Source: Gryganskiella cystojenkinii
Taxonomy: Eukaryota > Mortierellomycota > Mortierellomycetes > Mortierellales > Mortierellaceae
DNA: 41,004 bases
Reading direction: 5' to 3'
Assembly: GCA_015852425.1 (NCBI GenBank)
Contig: JAAAIG010000257.1
Span: forward strand, 2,876 to 43,879
Both the position numbers and the translations under genes were made by a program. The notes under the pieces were generated by a model. The model was not told the origin of the DNA. It saw only the letters and a list, made by a program, of their open reading frames with translations, and did no database searches. Shown here piece after piece: positions 1-11,100 of this stretch. Every line of letters starts with the position of its first letter. The stretch's first letter is position 1.

Positions 1-2480
1 GGCCACGGTTTCGGCTCACCTGGCCCCCTCTACCGGCGTTGATCCCGTCAGCTCGGTCCTCGAGACCAGTTTTCCGCCCGTTTCCATCAACAGAGACGCT
101 CTCTCGGTTTTGCTCGATGGAGAAGATCAAACCTGGCGTAACTGGGTACGTTTCTCATAGTTCATTTTTGTGACCTTCCGTAGTCTCGACAAAGAATGCA
201 AGACAGCTTGGATAACTAACCTGGGAGATGAGGAATCGTTTTTTTTATGGATGATGAAAACATAGATGTTTGATCAGTTTAAGCATCCTTTGTTCGAGTA
301 CAAGTACAACATCTCCAAGGAAGAGCAAGTGCGTCTCAACCAGGAGAGGACCCGTTATCTCTGCCAGGTTGGATTCCGTCAAAAGTGGACCGCACCACAG
401 TAAGCAGAAAGGTCAAGTCGCTCAGTGGCTCTCATCTAGGAAGGGTTTGTTCACTGAGTCGGGATTCATTCGTCTCTCTTCTTTTTCATGGTCAAAATAG
501 GGAAGACAAAAAGAAGTGGATTGCCATTCAGGATGCTCTGTCGTACTACGACAACTCGTTATCGACCATGGGCGGTGCTCACTTTGGACTGTACTCTGGA
601 TCGATCCGTGAACTGGGTTCGGAAGAGCTCAAGAACAAGTGGCTGCCCCTCGCTGATACCTTTGAGGTTCCTGGATGCTTTGCCCTCACTGGTAAGAACA
701 ACACCGTCGAGAACGTAATCCGATTCTAGTATTTTAGCTGAGCTGGCCTGACATATAGTGCCCTAACTTTTTTTCTTTTTTCTTTTGGCCGTCTGTAGAG
801 CTTGGTCATGGAAGTAACCCCCGAGGAATCGAAACCGAAGCGCACTGGGATGCCAAGCAGGGATGTTACATCATCAACACCCCCAACATTACCGCCCAAA
901 AAGTATTTTTTTTGTGTTTTTGTCTGCGACGCTGCCTTTATGATTTGGACCAGCCACTATTCTCGCAACATCTGGATACTGACCCAATCTTTTGATAAAT
1001 ATCGATTTTAGTACTGGATTGGAGCAGCAGCCGAAACGGCCCTCATGAGCGTTGTCTGGGCACAACTCTACACACCCAATCCCGAGAACAAATCTCAGTG
1101 GCAACATCAGGGTATCCACGCCTTCTTGGTCCCACTCCGTGACTTGAAGACCCGCGAGATCCTCCCAGGCGTCACGATCCGAAACTGTGGTGCGAAATCT
1201 GGATTGAACGGTATTGATAACGGCAGACTCTGGTTCGATCATGTTAAGGTCCCCCGAGATATGTGTCTGGACAAGTACGGAGGTGTGAGCGAGTCAGGCG
1301 AATACGAATCCATTTTCCAATCGAAAGATCAACGGTTCGGCGGTCAACTTGTCAACCTGTCCGAGGGTCGCGTCGGTCTCTCAATTTCGTCCGACAACTT
1401 AGCCAAGACTGCACTGACGATCGCGATCCGATACGGTCAAACCCGTCGACAATTTGGTGCTCGAAACGTCGGTGATGAGGAGACGTTGATTATGGATTAT
1501 AACCTTCATCAGAGACGTCTTTACCCCTTGTTGGCGACGACGTATGCGCAACACTTCGCGGCCAGAGCTCTCATGCATTTGAGGGATGTCGAGGATAAAG
1601 GATTGAAGGAGATCAAGTATTTCCATGTGATCTCGTCTGGCTTGAAATCGATGCATACCTGGCATCTTTTGGATACTCTCCAAGCGACTCGAGAGGCCTG
1701 TGGCGGTCAAGGGTTGAAGTCCTCGAATCGCATCGGACATATGAAGGCCGACTGCGATGTCATGGCCACGTACGAGGGTAAGGTTTGAGTTTCATATTTC
1801 TTGAAAAAGTTTTATTCGTGTTGCGAATCTGGTGTTCACATATGACCATTTGATATGCTATTTTGAGTATAGGGGACAACCAGGTCATGTTGATCACCGT
1901 GGCCAAGGGCTCGATCTCGGATTATACCCTCAAGAAGATCCCAGCCTTGGCGACTTTTGACAAGTCCCGGTTCCAGAACCAGACCTTTTCGGATGCAACT
2001 TTGCTCTCAGCCGAGTGGCAATTGGAGCTCTTCCAGCACCATGCCTATGCTGCCAGTCAACGTCTCACGGTCGCCATCGAAGTTACGCGCTCGAAACAGA
2101 CGACTAAACAGAGCTTGGATAACATCTTGGACCAACACTCTGCACTGTCTCAAGAATTTGCGCGTGCAGTCGTCGAGCACTTTATCCTACAGGAGATTGT
2201 CCGCAAGGAGAGAGAATCTAAGGGAGCCTCGCCTCTGACGTTGGTACGCCAATTGCATGCGCTCTGGAAGTTGGACATGGATGCCAACATGGTCCGAAGA
2301 CGGTATCTGGACGAGTCTGTTCAAGAGCGGATCCGAGATTTGGTCGGGGCCGCGATTCATCGTGTTCATGAGAACGTGGATGCGCTTGTGAGTGCTTGGG
2401 GTGTCCCAGAACATCTTTTGGGACCCATTGCAGGTGATTGGATCCAGGCGAACGTTGCGGAAGGTGACCAGGATATTTAG
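1..2480 (+). CDS. POX1: Acyl-CoA oxidase, peroxisomal (5' end missing)
   Basis: Catalyses the first, FAD-dependent, H2O2-producing step of peroxisomal beta-oxidation. Exons by splice phase: 2-145, 266-399, 501-691, 799-902, 1012-1777, 1873-2480, giving 648 codons plus stop; the family is usually about 650-750 residues, so only a short N-terminus lies outside the window. Visible signatures are TELGHGSN (FAD/substrate loop, split by the intron at 692-798), AQKYWIG, the ACGGQG segment, and TYEGDN across the last intron, whose Glu corresponds to the family's catalytic base. The apparent stops after exons 2 and 5 lie in introns. The C-terminus ends GDQDI, so there is no SKL-type PTS1. Known yeast acyl-CoA oxidases also lack PTS1 and enter by another Pex5 interface. 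The family is certain; which chain-length paralogue it is cannot be told. Confidence 0.95.
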
Positions 2481-2763
2481 GCGTAGCATTAAACGAAGTT
2501 TACTGCCCTTTGCGTTCACCAGAAAGAACTGATTAGCATTTCATAGGCTGGACTGGTTTCGTTCGGATGAGTCCTTGACTGCAGCATGTATCCCTCCTTT
2601 TTTCTTCCTTGCCTTCTGTGTCTCCGTTACCATTTTGGCATCCCTCGTCTCTTTTTTTTCTCACTACACTACACCCCTTTGAGACCAAACCTTCAATGAG
2701 GACACGATCTCGCATAGATTCTTGTTTGTCATCGACATTTGTGATAGTTGAGACGGGTAGAGG

Positions 2764-2985
2764 TTAACTAAGAATATTCTCCCAGACTTCATTCGGAATT
2801 CGTTCGTAGACAGACTTGCGCTCGGGAGGTGGAGGCTGGAGAGCTTGGAGCCGGAGAGCTTGGTGCCGGAGATGATGATACTGGAGGGCTTGGTGCCGGA
2901 GAGCTTGGTGCCGGAGATGATGATACTGGAGAGCTTGGTGCCGGAGATGTTGAAACTGGGCTGGAGTTGGCTTTTTTGAGCTCAT
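2764..2985 (-). pseudogene. Truncated F-box-like fragment with minisatellite
   Basis: The reading frame starts at ATG 2985 (MSSKKPTPAQF), runs through a 15-bp tandem repeat coding for alternating HLRHQAL and QYH blocks, then reads YERIPNEVWENILS and stops. IPNEVWENIL looks like the first helix of an F-box, which would normally continue into a leucine-rich receptor domain. Here it stops at once, about 280 bp before the convergent acyl-CoA oxidase end, so no room is left for the rest. I read it as a decayed or truncated F-box gene. It could also be a short expressed frame of no known function; the F-box assignment rests on about ten residues. Confidence 0.4.
2838..2957. repeat. 15-bp minisatellite, 8 units
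   Basis: Eight consecutive 15-bp units occur: five of the type GGAGAGCTTGGTGCC (one begins GGAGGGC, one has GGAGCC at the end) and three of the type GGAGATGATGATACT or its variant GGAGATGTTGAAACT. Because the unit is a multiple of three, it stays open in frame on both strands. Confidence 0.9.
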
Positions 2986-3204
2986 TGTTGAGCTGCAGAA
3001 GTACGAAAGAGGATTTGGATGCGGAATGATATTTGGAACAAACAACTTCAAGGGTAGGGAACAGAGATGGAGAGAAGAAAGATTATGTCCCAGTTGCCGA
3101 AAAGGAGTGGTCTGCCCATGGTTCGTCTGTTCACCCAGGATTGATAGAGCGAGCCCCTTTCTTCAAGCCCCTTTTTTTGTGTTTACAAATGGAGCTCATC
3201 GCGC

Positions 3205-3291
3205 CCACCGTCGTTGTCAGCTTGGTGGCAGAAGAGTGATAATTTGTGGCTCAATCAGTGCCACAACCACCGTCGTTGTCAGGTTGGTGGC
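3205..3291. repeat. Direct repeat of a 25-bp hairpin with a third hairpin between
   Basis: CCACCGTCGTTGTCAG followed by C or G and TTGGTGGC occurs at 3205-3229 and again at 3267-3291, 24 of 25 bases identical. Each copy begins CCACC and ends GGTGG, so each can fold on itself. Between them GTGGC (3246-3250) pairs with GCCAC (3260-3264). This gives three small hairpins in a row with related stem sequences. Confidence 0.8.
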
Positions 3292-3432
3292 GTGTCAGAC
3301 CTTTGGTGGCATGTGATGAGGAAGTCAAAGGTCGCCGTTACCAAAAAAAAAAGGGGGGGACAAAGGTTGCTGTGACCAAAAACTGGTAACCCGCCACAAG
3401 CCGGACACGAAGCAAGGGCAGGGAAAAGTAAC

Positions 3433-3510
3433 GGTGTAAAAAAAGTAAAGAGAGGGAAAAGCACAGACACCAAGGCGAGATAGCTTTTCCCTCTCCTTAC
3501 TTTTTACACC
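3433..3510. repeat. Inverted repeat, arms of 28-30 bp
   Basis: The left arm at 3433-3462 (begins GGTGTAAAAA, ends GGGAAAAGC) is nearly the reverse complement of the right arm at 3483-3510 (begins GCTTTTCCC, ends TTTTTACACC). The loop is 20 bp. A GGGCAGGGAAAAG motif sits on both sides (about 3418 and 3516). The shape fits a foldback/MITE-like remnant; no target-site duplication was established. Confidence 0.8.
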
Positions 3511-3648
3511 CTTTTGGGCAGGGAAAAGCAAAGTAACAGACATACTGTACGCTCACATCCCCTCACAAGTTGCTAGTTGCCATTGGGGGAGAGAAGAGAG
3601 TTACTTTTTTTTTAACTATGTTTGATGATATGGATAAGACTACCCATC

Positions 3649-4104
3649 CTAGTGACCGGCCTTTTTTTTGCGGAGCTTTTCGAGAGCTTCGCGGGCCAAT
3701 TTTTCGGCCTCTTTTTTAAGATGTTCTCTTTGTAAATCGCCTGGTTTTTTTCTGAGATTCTTTGAGACCTCCAACAGAATCTCGTCCAGTGTTTTTGCTT
3801 TGGTGGGTGTTATCTTCCCGCAGCCGGAGGAGTATCTGAAGCAGCGCTGGAGAAACCCGCACTCGTATTCTGTCGTGTAGCAGGTGGTTTTTTCGAGATG
3901 GTCGAGTTGTTCGGCGACTTTTTCGGTGACGAGTTTGACCATATCGTCGAAGGAGGGCTGAGTGATGGGGCCGATGGGTCCGACGGGTCCGACGAAGCCG
4001 CCGCCAGTGGGGTTGCCGCCGACGAGGTCGCCGAGATCGACGATAGGAATAGCGGCCGTCAAACCCATTGAAACGAGGCCAATAAACAAATATTGGAGAT
4101 GCAT
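3649..4104 (-). CDS. Small secreted four-cysteine protein
   Basis: Single-exon frame of 151 residues from ATG 4104. Residues 1-18 (MHLQYLFIGLVSMGLTAA) form a clear signal peptide. A glycine/proline stretch follows with a short collagen-like GPVGPIGPI (39-47). The core has four cysteines at 75, 82, 88 and 95 (CX6CX5CX6C), enough for two disulfides. The C-terminal third (about 98-148) is Lys/Glu/Leu-rich and probably helical, ending KKKAGH. I know no named family with this pattern. Secretion is inferred from the signal peptide, and a role as effector, wall or matrix protein would be a guess. It sits alone between hairpin repeats in a gene-poor island. Confidence 0.65.
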   Translation of the reverse strand: MHLQYLFIGLVSMGLTAAIPIVDLGDLVGGNPTGGGFVGPVGPIGPITQPSFDDMVKLVTEKVAEQLDHLEKTTCYTTEYECGFLQRCFRYSSGCGKITPTKAKTLDEILLEVSKNLRKKPGDLQREHLKKEAEKLAREALEKLRKKKAGH

Positions 4105-4274
4105 TTTTGAACGGGATGGGTGTGGAACGTGTGAACGTGTGGTTTGTTAGAAAGAAGGTATTGTTGCAAGCTTAGAAGAGACTGGTGAGAAGCAAGATGG
4201 GAGGGCGAAAAGAACAAGAGGAAGTAGGAAGAAGAAGAGTGCAAAATGGACAAAAAGGTGTCACGCAAAAAAAT

Positions 4275-4392
4275 GGTGCCGCTGAACAAACAACGGAGGC
4301 ACCAAAGAAATGGTGCCGTTGAACGAACAACGGAGGCACCAAAAAAATGGTGCCGTTGAACGAACAACGTAGGCGCCAAAAAAAATGGTACC
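4275..4392. repeat. 37-bp tandem hairpin array
   Basis: Units start at 4275, 4312, 4349 and 4387 (period 37, 37, 38). The first three run from GGTGCC to GGCACC or GGCGCC, with a GTTG/CAAC inner pair in units 2 and 3, so each unit can fold into a stem-loop. The fourth (GGTACC) is degraded. A-runs of 5-10 bases separate the units. Confidence 0.85.
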
Positions 4393-4480
4393 GCTAAAAA
4401 AAACGGAAGCGATTCACCGTTTACATACGGTGTCCTGATTGTGGAAAACTGTGGCTGTGGCTGAATTTGTGGCCCAACTT

Positions 4481-4504
4481 GTGGCGTGTCTGGCTTTTGG
4501 TGGC
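4481..4504 (+). repeat. 24-bp dispersed repeat, second copy
   Basis: GTGGCGTGTC then TGGCTTTTGGTGGC matches 3287-3310 at 21 of 24 positions in the same orientation. The pair brackets the secreted-protein gene at 3649-4104. Confidence 0.7.
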
Positions 4505-4954
4505 GGATGTTCAAAAACCAAGGGTAGAGGGTTCTCTCCAACTCGGGCATTTTGGACTTTTTAGAGATACTGAACGGTGACATCGGGAGACCAGAGAGAG
4601 ACTTAGTCGCTGGTGTTGAGCGGAGACAAAGGCAAGGGCAGAGCCAGGTTTTGGGGAGATCCGACAGTCACGATTGGTGTCAGAAAAGATACTTATAAAT
4701 TCGATAAATAATGGGGAAGCCCGAGGATCAATTTTGGTGGCAAAACAATTTGGGCGAGGCACAGCTGGCGTTTTGGTGGCGGGAAAAGTTGGCAACAACA
4801 AAATTAAATAAGAGTGGATTGATTTAACTGTGTTTTACACCAGGGCCGTTATTTATACACTTCCAACTTGACAAAAGGAAGACCGCCGCCCAGCAATTGG
4901 ACTTTAATCGTCACGCAAAACCACCCCCACCCAAAAGATTTTTTCACCAACTGC

Positions 4955-5170
4955 CTAGGTGTTTTCGTCATGATTTGCATCCAATCTTGAAAGTTGTTTC
5001 TCCACACGCATTTCAGCCAACAAAGCGTGGACAAAGGAGTCGCCATCTGGACATATAGCGTTTTCATCTAGATATGTTAAAGTCAGATGAACAGTAGTTA
5101 CGGGCGAACCAATCTCTTCACTCTTTGTATATAAACCTGTGCCTCTGGCATCTTGCACCTTCACAGCCAT
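4955..5170 (-). other. Possible small gene or gene remnant
   Basis: A 71-codon frame starts at ATG 5170 and ends at TAG 4955. It has mixed, protein-like composition (for example FVHALLAEMRVEK). The stop falls in CACCTAG, which could be an intron acceptor. Another frame continues after it to 4849, ending FVKLEVYK, but I could not find a donor that joins the two well. No domain is recognised. It could be a decayed gene, or chance. Confidence 0.2.
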
Positions 5171-6012
5171 GCTCCAACTTTAAGACTCTAGATCCCCAAC
5201 TTCACTTCGCACCATCACTCACACAGCTCGCAACACCTGTTGCGAGAGCCTTCAAAAGCACAGTTACAGAAGTCGCCACAATAATGATCTCTCTTGAAGT
5301 CCTGCAAGTTCACTTAGATCCGTCAGAAATTTCTCAGGAGCACTCAACGGAACAACCTACACAATATACGAACAAACCTGCATTTCTTGACCTATTCTTG
5401 TAAAGAGAATATGCTTCTAACGATTGTACAAGAGGGACAGTGGCAGTCATTCATAACGATCTATTTCAATATCTGACGCATGTTCTTCCAAACTTCCTCG
5501 ACATAATGCATTTATCTTGTTCCATCGGAAAATGCTATCAGAAGCCGCACAACGAAATGTCCAAGTGTTCTTTTGTGGCAAAGTTTGTCGACTTTTCTTT
5601 CGAAGTTGGGCTGTTGCAAAAAAAATACGACAAACCCGCAAACAGATGTACAGCAGCGCCATCTGAGCCTTTCTTTCCTCTCTTCGCTGGATGCGTCCTG
5701 CAGGATAGAAATCCTGTGCCACGGTAAGCTCCAAACTCTTCTCTGTCTGAGCACACAAGCAATAAATGGAATGGATACAACCACATTAAAACGACAACCA
5801 TGCATTGGTTCTTTCAGTCACGTTCGGCAGAAACGACGGCTCTTCGAGAAAAAAACACAAAACAAAAAAAAAACACAAAAGAAGTGCGCTCAATTTTTCC
5901 ATGGTTCTTTGACAAAATGTTTAGAATCCTCAACTCATTTCTTCTCTTTTACCCCTCGCACCCTCGCACCCTCGCAATACGTTTCCCTGCCCTCCTCTGA
6001 AAACGAAATAAA

Positions 6013-7811
6013 ATGACGAAAACACCCGAAGAACCAGCTTTTTCGGCTTCAACCAGCAGCAGTGGTACGATCAAGGTGACCTCTAGTCAAAGCGGCAAAT
6101 CTGGACATCATAAGCACCTCTCCGTTGAATTTCTGCATGCGGATACAAAGACCCACAAGACGACAAGTACACGAAGTGGCAGCCTACCCCGGTTCATTGG
6201 CACGGTTGACTCGCCAGCGGTGATCGAGGGTTGTGCCATCTTCTCCACAGATTATGAATGCAGAGGCGATGAAATAGAGGTACTCTTACTCTCCATATCC
6301 AGAATCCGATCTCACAGTAAGAAGGAGAGAACAAAAGAGAGACAAGAAGCAAAAAAACAAAACAAAAAAAAGAATGAAATCTGAAAACTTAATTAAAGAC
6401 CAACCAACGCCTCTACTTTTTTTTCTTATTAACCAGACAGAAACTTTGAGCGGGAATGGGATCGAGACTCAACCAGGATCCTCTTGCAAGATGTGCCTCA
6501 CCCCTCAGAGAAACCACAGGATCGAAACAAAGTTCGGATTGGAACCCACAAGTTTTCTTTTAAATGGATCGTAGACCCTTCGCTGCGCTCGTCCTATGAC
6601 CTGGAAGGCGCTGAGGTCAAATACGCGATCCGCGCGCGAGTGCTCCGATCCAGCATGTTTGTTGGAAACGTAGTCGTGGATTCTGAAATCTGGATCGAGA
6701 ACCGGAAATCGAGTTCGAGACTCGCAGCTGCACCGTCAGAAGAAAACGAATTTGCTGATACTTCGTCAGCTCCTCCTCCCTACAGTCCTCGTCCTTCCTC
6801 TCTCTTCTCTCCCTCCTCTTCCTCCTCTTCCTCCTCTTTCTCGACCAAAGAAAGTCAGCAACCTCGCCTTTCAAAGCTGGAGGCGGACGAAAGGGGAGAA
6901 TATGATGATAACGGACTTGTGGAAACCGACCCAAACGAATACGAATTGTTGCGGGAACTCGTGGGATCTCAAGGAGTCTCATTTACAGATGAGTTGGAAA
7001 CCGCAACCGGTCTCATGCATCGATTCCAGTTCAAATGGAGGGACATTGTCGTGATGGAAATCGTTCTCGGATCAAAAACTGTCGCTCGAGGACACACTTT
7101 CCCCTTGACGGTTCGGATCCTACCTCCGGCACCTCCCTCGTTCAAGGCTCAAAAAGAAAAATCGACGGCGGTTACAAACGCATTACCAGGCGCCGCGATT
7201 GCTGCCGAGGCTGCCTCGGCCGCCATGTCCTCCTCTTCTGTGGCCACAGATATTCACACAACAATCCGGTGTGTGGAAGACTTGACGGTTCGATTGCATC
7301 AGAAAGATTCCTCTTTGAGTTTTCTTTACAGTGAAAGGTATCTCTTTCAATCGCATCATACCAGCGGTTGGCCTTCGATCACGCCTTTTATTCCCGGTCA
7401 GGGTCAAGATATTTGGCAGACCTCTGTGCAGGTCGCGGTCCCGAATGATCCGAAGATTGTAACGCCCTCGATGGATACCAAGGAGTTGAAGGTTTTCTAC
7501 CAGGTCAAGGTGTTGATGCATTTCCTGACTGAGGATGGTGTCAAACATGAATTCAAAATGAAAGGTAAAAGACACAAGTCCGTCTTTGTTGATAAACAAT
7601 CATGTTTGTTGTTTTTGCTTGGATCCATACTCAAGACACGAGTTTAGAAACTCATCCGTGTATGGCCATACCATTCTTCTTCTTCTCTATTTGACCATTA
7701 GTTCCCATCAACATTATTCATGCATGGCCCTCGCCAATACCTCAGTTTCTCGATATGAACTATCATAAGGCCCTCGTGGCCAACATGGGCAAGACTTCGC
7801 GCATGAAATGA
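6013..7811 (+). CDS. Alpha-arrestin (ART/ARRDC type) with PPxY motif
   Basis: Exons 6013-6316, 6437-7564 and 7702-7811 give 513 residues. The first exon ends at a GTAAG donor after RIRSH, and phase 1 closes with RNFEREW in exon 2. The arrestin N-domain covers roughly residues 35-200 (VDSPAVIEG, DEIEVLLL). The C-domain covers about 280-500 and ends in VPINIIHAW. PPPY at 214-217 fits PPxY, the ligand for WW domains of Rsp5/Nedd4 ubiquitin ligases, and is followed by a Ser-rich disordered insertion. By family knowledge such proteins bring the ligase to plasma-membrane transporters for endocytosis. The cargo cannot be predicted. The C-tail is very short. Confidence 0.85.
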
Positions 7812-8110
7812 AAAGAGGAAGTCAGAGTAGCAGTTTTTTCTCTTGGGTAAATAAATAAAATTGGTGCCTTTCGTCGCCATACAAAACCGCCGGTCACACT
7901 CTTCCTTGGTCCAGACTCAGTGTTGTTCAGAGGTGATGAAACATCCACGGTAGAGACCCTTGGACCATAATCAAGTTTTTGTGGCGTTGAAAGATTATGT
8001 TATGATCTAGGTGGCGCATTTTCACGACTTGTTAGTTAAGAAAGAGGGAAGTTTATATGAGTACTATGTAAGGTATTCAAAAAAAATAGAGTGAAAGGGA
8101 GAATCACTAC

Positions 8111-11100
8111 TCAAGAAATTTCAAGACTAGCAAAATGACGCCAGAGCATGCGTGCCCTCCTTCTTGAGAACCGGACCTGCTGCAACAATGGGTTTTCTCG
8201 ACTCCACAGATCCCAATAGAACCGATCGTTGCACGTATCGTTATCTAATCCGTCCATCCAGCTTCCGTTCACTGGCTGGGATTCTGTCCTTGGTGGCGAC
8301 CCTACTGCGTTGTCGCCATCACCGCTCTGCGACTTAATTTCTTGGTCTACAGCCAGGCCTGACGAGGATGAACTCGCAAGAATATTTACGTCATCCTCCA
8401 CCAGAGACTCAGCAACTGACCAACTTTGCAGATCCACCATATCCTGATGCTCAATGACTTGCTTGCTCCGCGCATGAACGGCCCTCGCGGCAGCGACAGC
8501 GGCAGCAGTTGCAGCAGCGGTGGCAGCGGCGGCCTCGCTTAGGTACAAGTCCAGCTCGTCCAGATCATCATCATGTTTCGAAATTCCATAGTGAGAATAC
8601 TCGTCTTCCTCCTGCTGCTGGCGGTGGTGATGATGGTGATGGTACGATTCCGCTGTGGACAAGGAAGCAAGGATATTGGCGACCTTGAGATCATTGGTCG
8701 AGGACGAGGCCGATGAACTTGTGGATAAAGATGATGACCTGTACCCGTGTGTTCTAATTTCTTCCTCCGACTGGTACATCCACCCTTGGAAAGGGCATTC
8801 GTCCTTCAGCGGTGGTACCGGATTGCCATCAAGATCAGTCTTGTTGTTGCTACTTTGAGCGTCCTCGAGAGCAATGGTCTCCATGGAGGCTTTGGGTGGA
8901 GGCGCCGGGTGACCGTGACAGGAAGCTGAGAGAGGTAAACAGTGGTCGTGGTAGTACTGCAATGCGACTGCGAGGTGTCGATCCAAGTTTGCGGGCTGTT
9001 GTCCAGATTTAGTAGTCATCATGTCCGAGATCACGGTCTTGACGATTTGGAATGCCTTTGCTTGAGCATCCACAACAGGATCGACTATCTCCGTGGGGAC
9101 GATTTTCTCCGGCCTGGATGCCTTTCCTAGTGGCTCTGGTGGCAATGGTGTTGTCATTATTCCTTCTGTGGAAGATTTCAGGAGTGTCGACGCAGTTGCG
9201 ACAGGTACTTGAATGCAGAGGTGGAGTAACGCAAGGTAGATCTCGTTCGGGAGTCGACGTGCTTGGCAAGAAGGCTGAATCAAAGTTAGGTTAAGATCCT
9301 GAAGAACACACATCGGATCCACCTCTCCAGTGGTACAGCCCTCTTGCCCACAAGCTGATAGATCGACCACGGTCGCCGAAAGCGCCGACATAGATCGAGG
9401 TCGGTTTGACAACTGGAAGAACATCGACATGCCCTCGTTCTTTTTAGCGGCTGATGAGTAAGGTCCTCCGCCAGTAGTAGGAGCGACAGTAGGTGTCTTT
9501 GGAGTTTTCAGTCCAGGCGTCGAGGGTGCGAGGGTGCAGAGCTGAGGCAAATTGCGAATTGGTCCCATGTTCCTCATATCAGCAAAGATCTCAAAAACCA
9601 GATCCAACAGTGGTCCGATCGACATTGTGTTCTGAGAAACCTGCTGTTGAAGCGGCAACGGCTGTTGCTGCTGTTGTTGTTGTTGTTGTTGTTGTTGTGC
9701 TTTTTCTTGGCACTTACACGATGATGATGGTGTTGCCACGACTTCCTTAGGCGGTTGAGATCGAACGACCGTGAGGACGGCGTCATAGATAACCTTAACC
9801 ATGCAGGTCATAACAAACGGGTCTCGGAGCTGTGCGTGGTAATGACCAGAGAGATCGTTCCGCATTGTACTGTAGATCCGGAACGCCTTCATGAACCGTG
9901 ACGACTGCTCGGGTGAGTTGATCGCGACCGTCAAAATGTTATGCAGAAAGACGGTCAACGACGTCGTCCCTGTGCTTGCGGGCAAGAGCTTCAGCCCCGT
10001 AGTACTGCTACTGCCGATAGCATTAGCGATCGCTGCCGAGGTGCTAAGGCTACGTGAACGTTGCTGTTGTTCCTGTGATGGCGACTGCTGCTGCTGCTGC
10101 TGCTGTTGCTGTTGTTGAGGTGTAGTTGGAGAGGAGCTGGGGCCTGTACTAAACAAAAACACGGAAGGATTTAGCGTGGCCTTGTTGTAAATGACCCAAG
10201 CCCTGGCTTCCCAGATTTCGGGATCCTGGCGCGATCGACGGTTTTGTTCCAGAGCAGCGATCCGATCTTCGATGGTCTCGATGGTTTTACCTCGAGGCTC
10301 CACCTCTTCGTCTTTGTTGTCATAATGGCGACATGGTCCGTCACCGTCTCTGTAATCGACGGTAGTTTTGTCCTGCAACTGGTCGCTCTCAGCAAAGTAC
10401 ATGTCCGCCGCCAGAAGGTTGGGTGACCCAGGCAGGTTGGGTCCAAGACCACCGTGTCCCAAGAAAGCTCGTTTGCAGAGTTGCATCGCGATTTTGGCCG
10501 TATCCTTGTCCTCGAGTGCAAGGCCCATGCGCTCATACACGACTCGCCAACCGTACTCGAACTGCTTATGGCTTACACATTCTTCGAGCATCCCGTTATC
10601 TAAGACAGTGAGATGTTGATTTGTTTGGATTGGATTGATGCCCAATGTCAAGGCTGGGGCGCTCGTCCTTCTTGTGGTTTTTTTGATCGTCGATTTGGAA
10701 AAGAATGAGAATGAAGATCGTTTTGTGGATGTTGTCAACGTTGTCTCTCCCGGCGCATCTGTGTTCAAGACACTTGAAGCGGCAATGCACGACGATGGCT
10801 GCTCTTCTGGGGTTGAATCAGGACGAGCACCAAGTACCGTCGTAGAGGACGTTGTCGAACTCCTCCTGGGCATGAGTGCCTTTTGTGTCGTGGAATCGCT
10901 ATTGACGATCGTCTCTTGCGCAGATGTAAATGCCGAGATTGCTGGCTCTTGGGGTGAAATCACGGCGGCTGAAAATCGGTTGATGTTATTGGGGGCTTCT
11001 ACGAGTCTCGCCCGACTTCGCTCGTACTGGATCCGGACCTCTTCCCATTTAGAAGCATCCAACTGCAACTTGAACCACTTCTTGACCAAGGCTCTGTCAA

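Larger units (their letters stand above)
2986..3648. other. Repeat-rich intergenic region
   Basis: No convincing gene. It holds hairpin direct repeats (3205-3291), the 24-bp GTGGCGTGTC repeat copy (3287-3310), an inverted repeat (3433-3510), and A/T/G homopolymers such as the run near 3342-3358. The short frames here have no recognisable domain and use no typical start context. Confidence 0.6.
4105..6012. other. Intergenic region upstream of the alpha-arrestin
   Basis: No solid gene. It contains the 37-bp hairpin array (4275-4392), the second GTGGCGTGTC repeat copy (4481-4504), two further TTTTGGTGGC motifs (near 4733 and 4770), and a doubtful small minus-strand frame (4955-5170). A TATATAAA motif lies at about 5119-5126 on the plus strand with no good frame after it. 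A CCCTCGCA motif is repeated three times at about 5953-5976, just before the arrestin start. Confidence 0.5.

Noticed and set aside
5447..5758. Minus-strand frame of 103 codons with three overlapping rivals
   Set aside because: Several frames on both strands are equally open here and none has family features or splice support.
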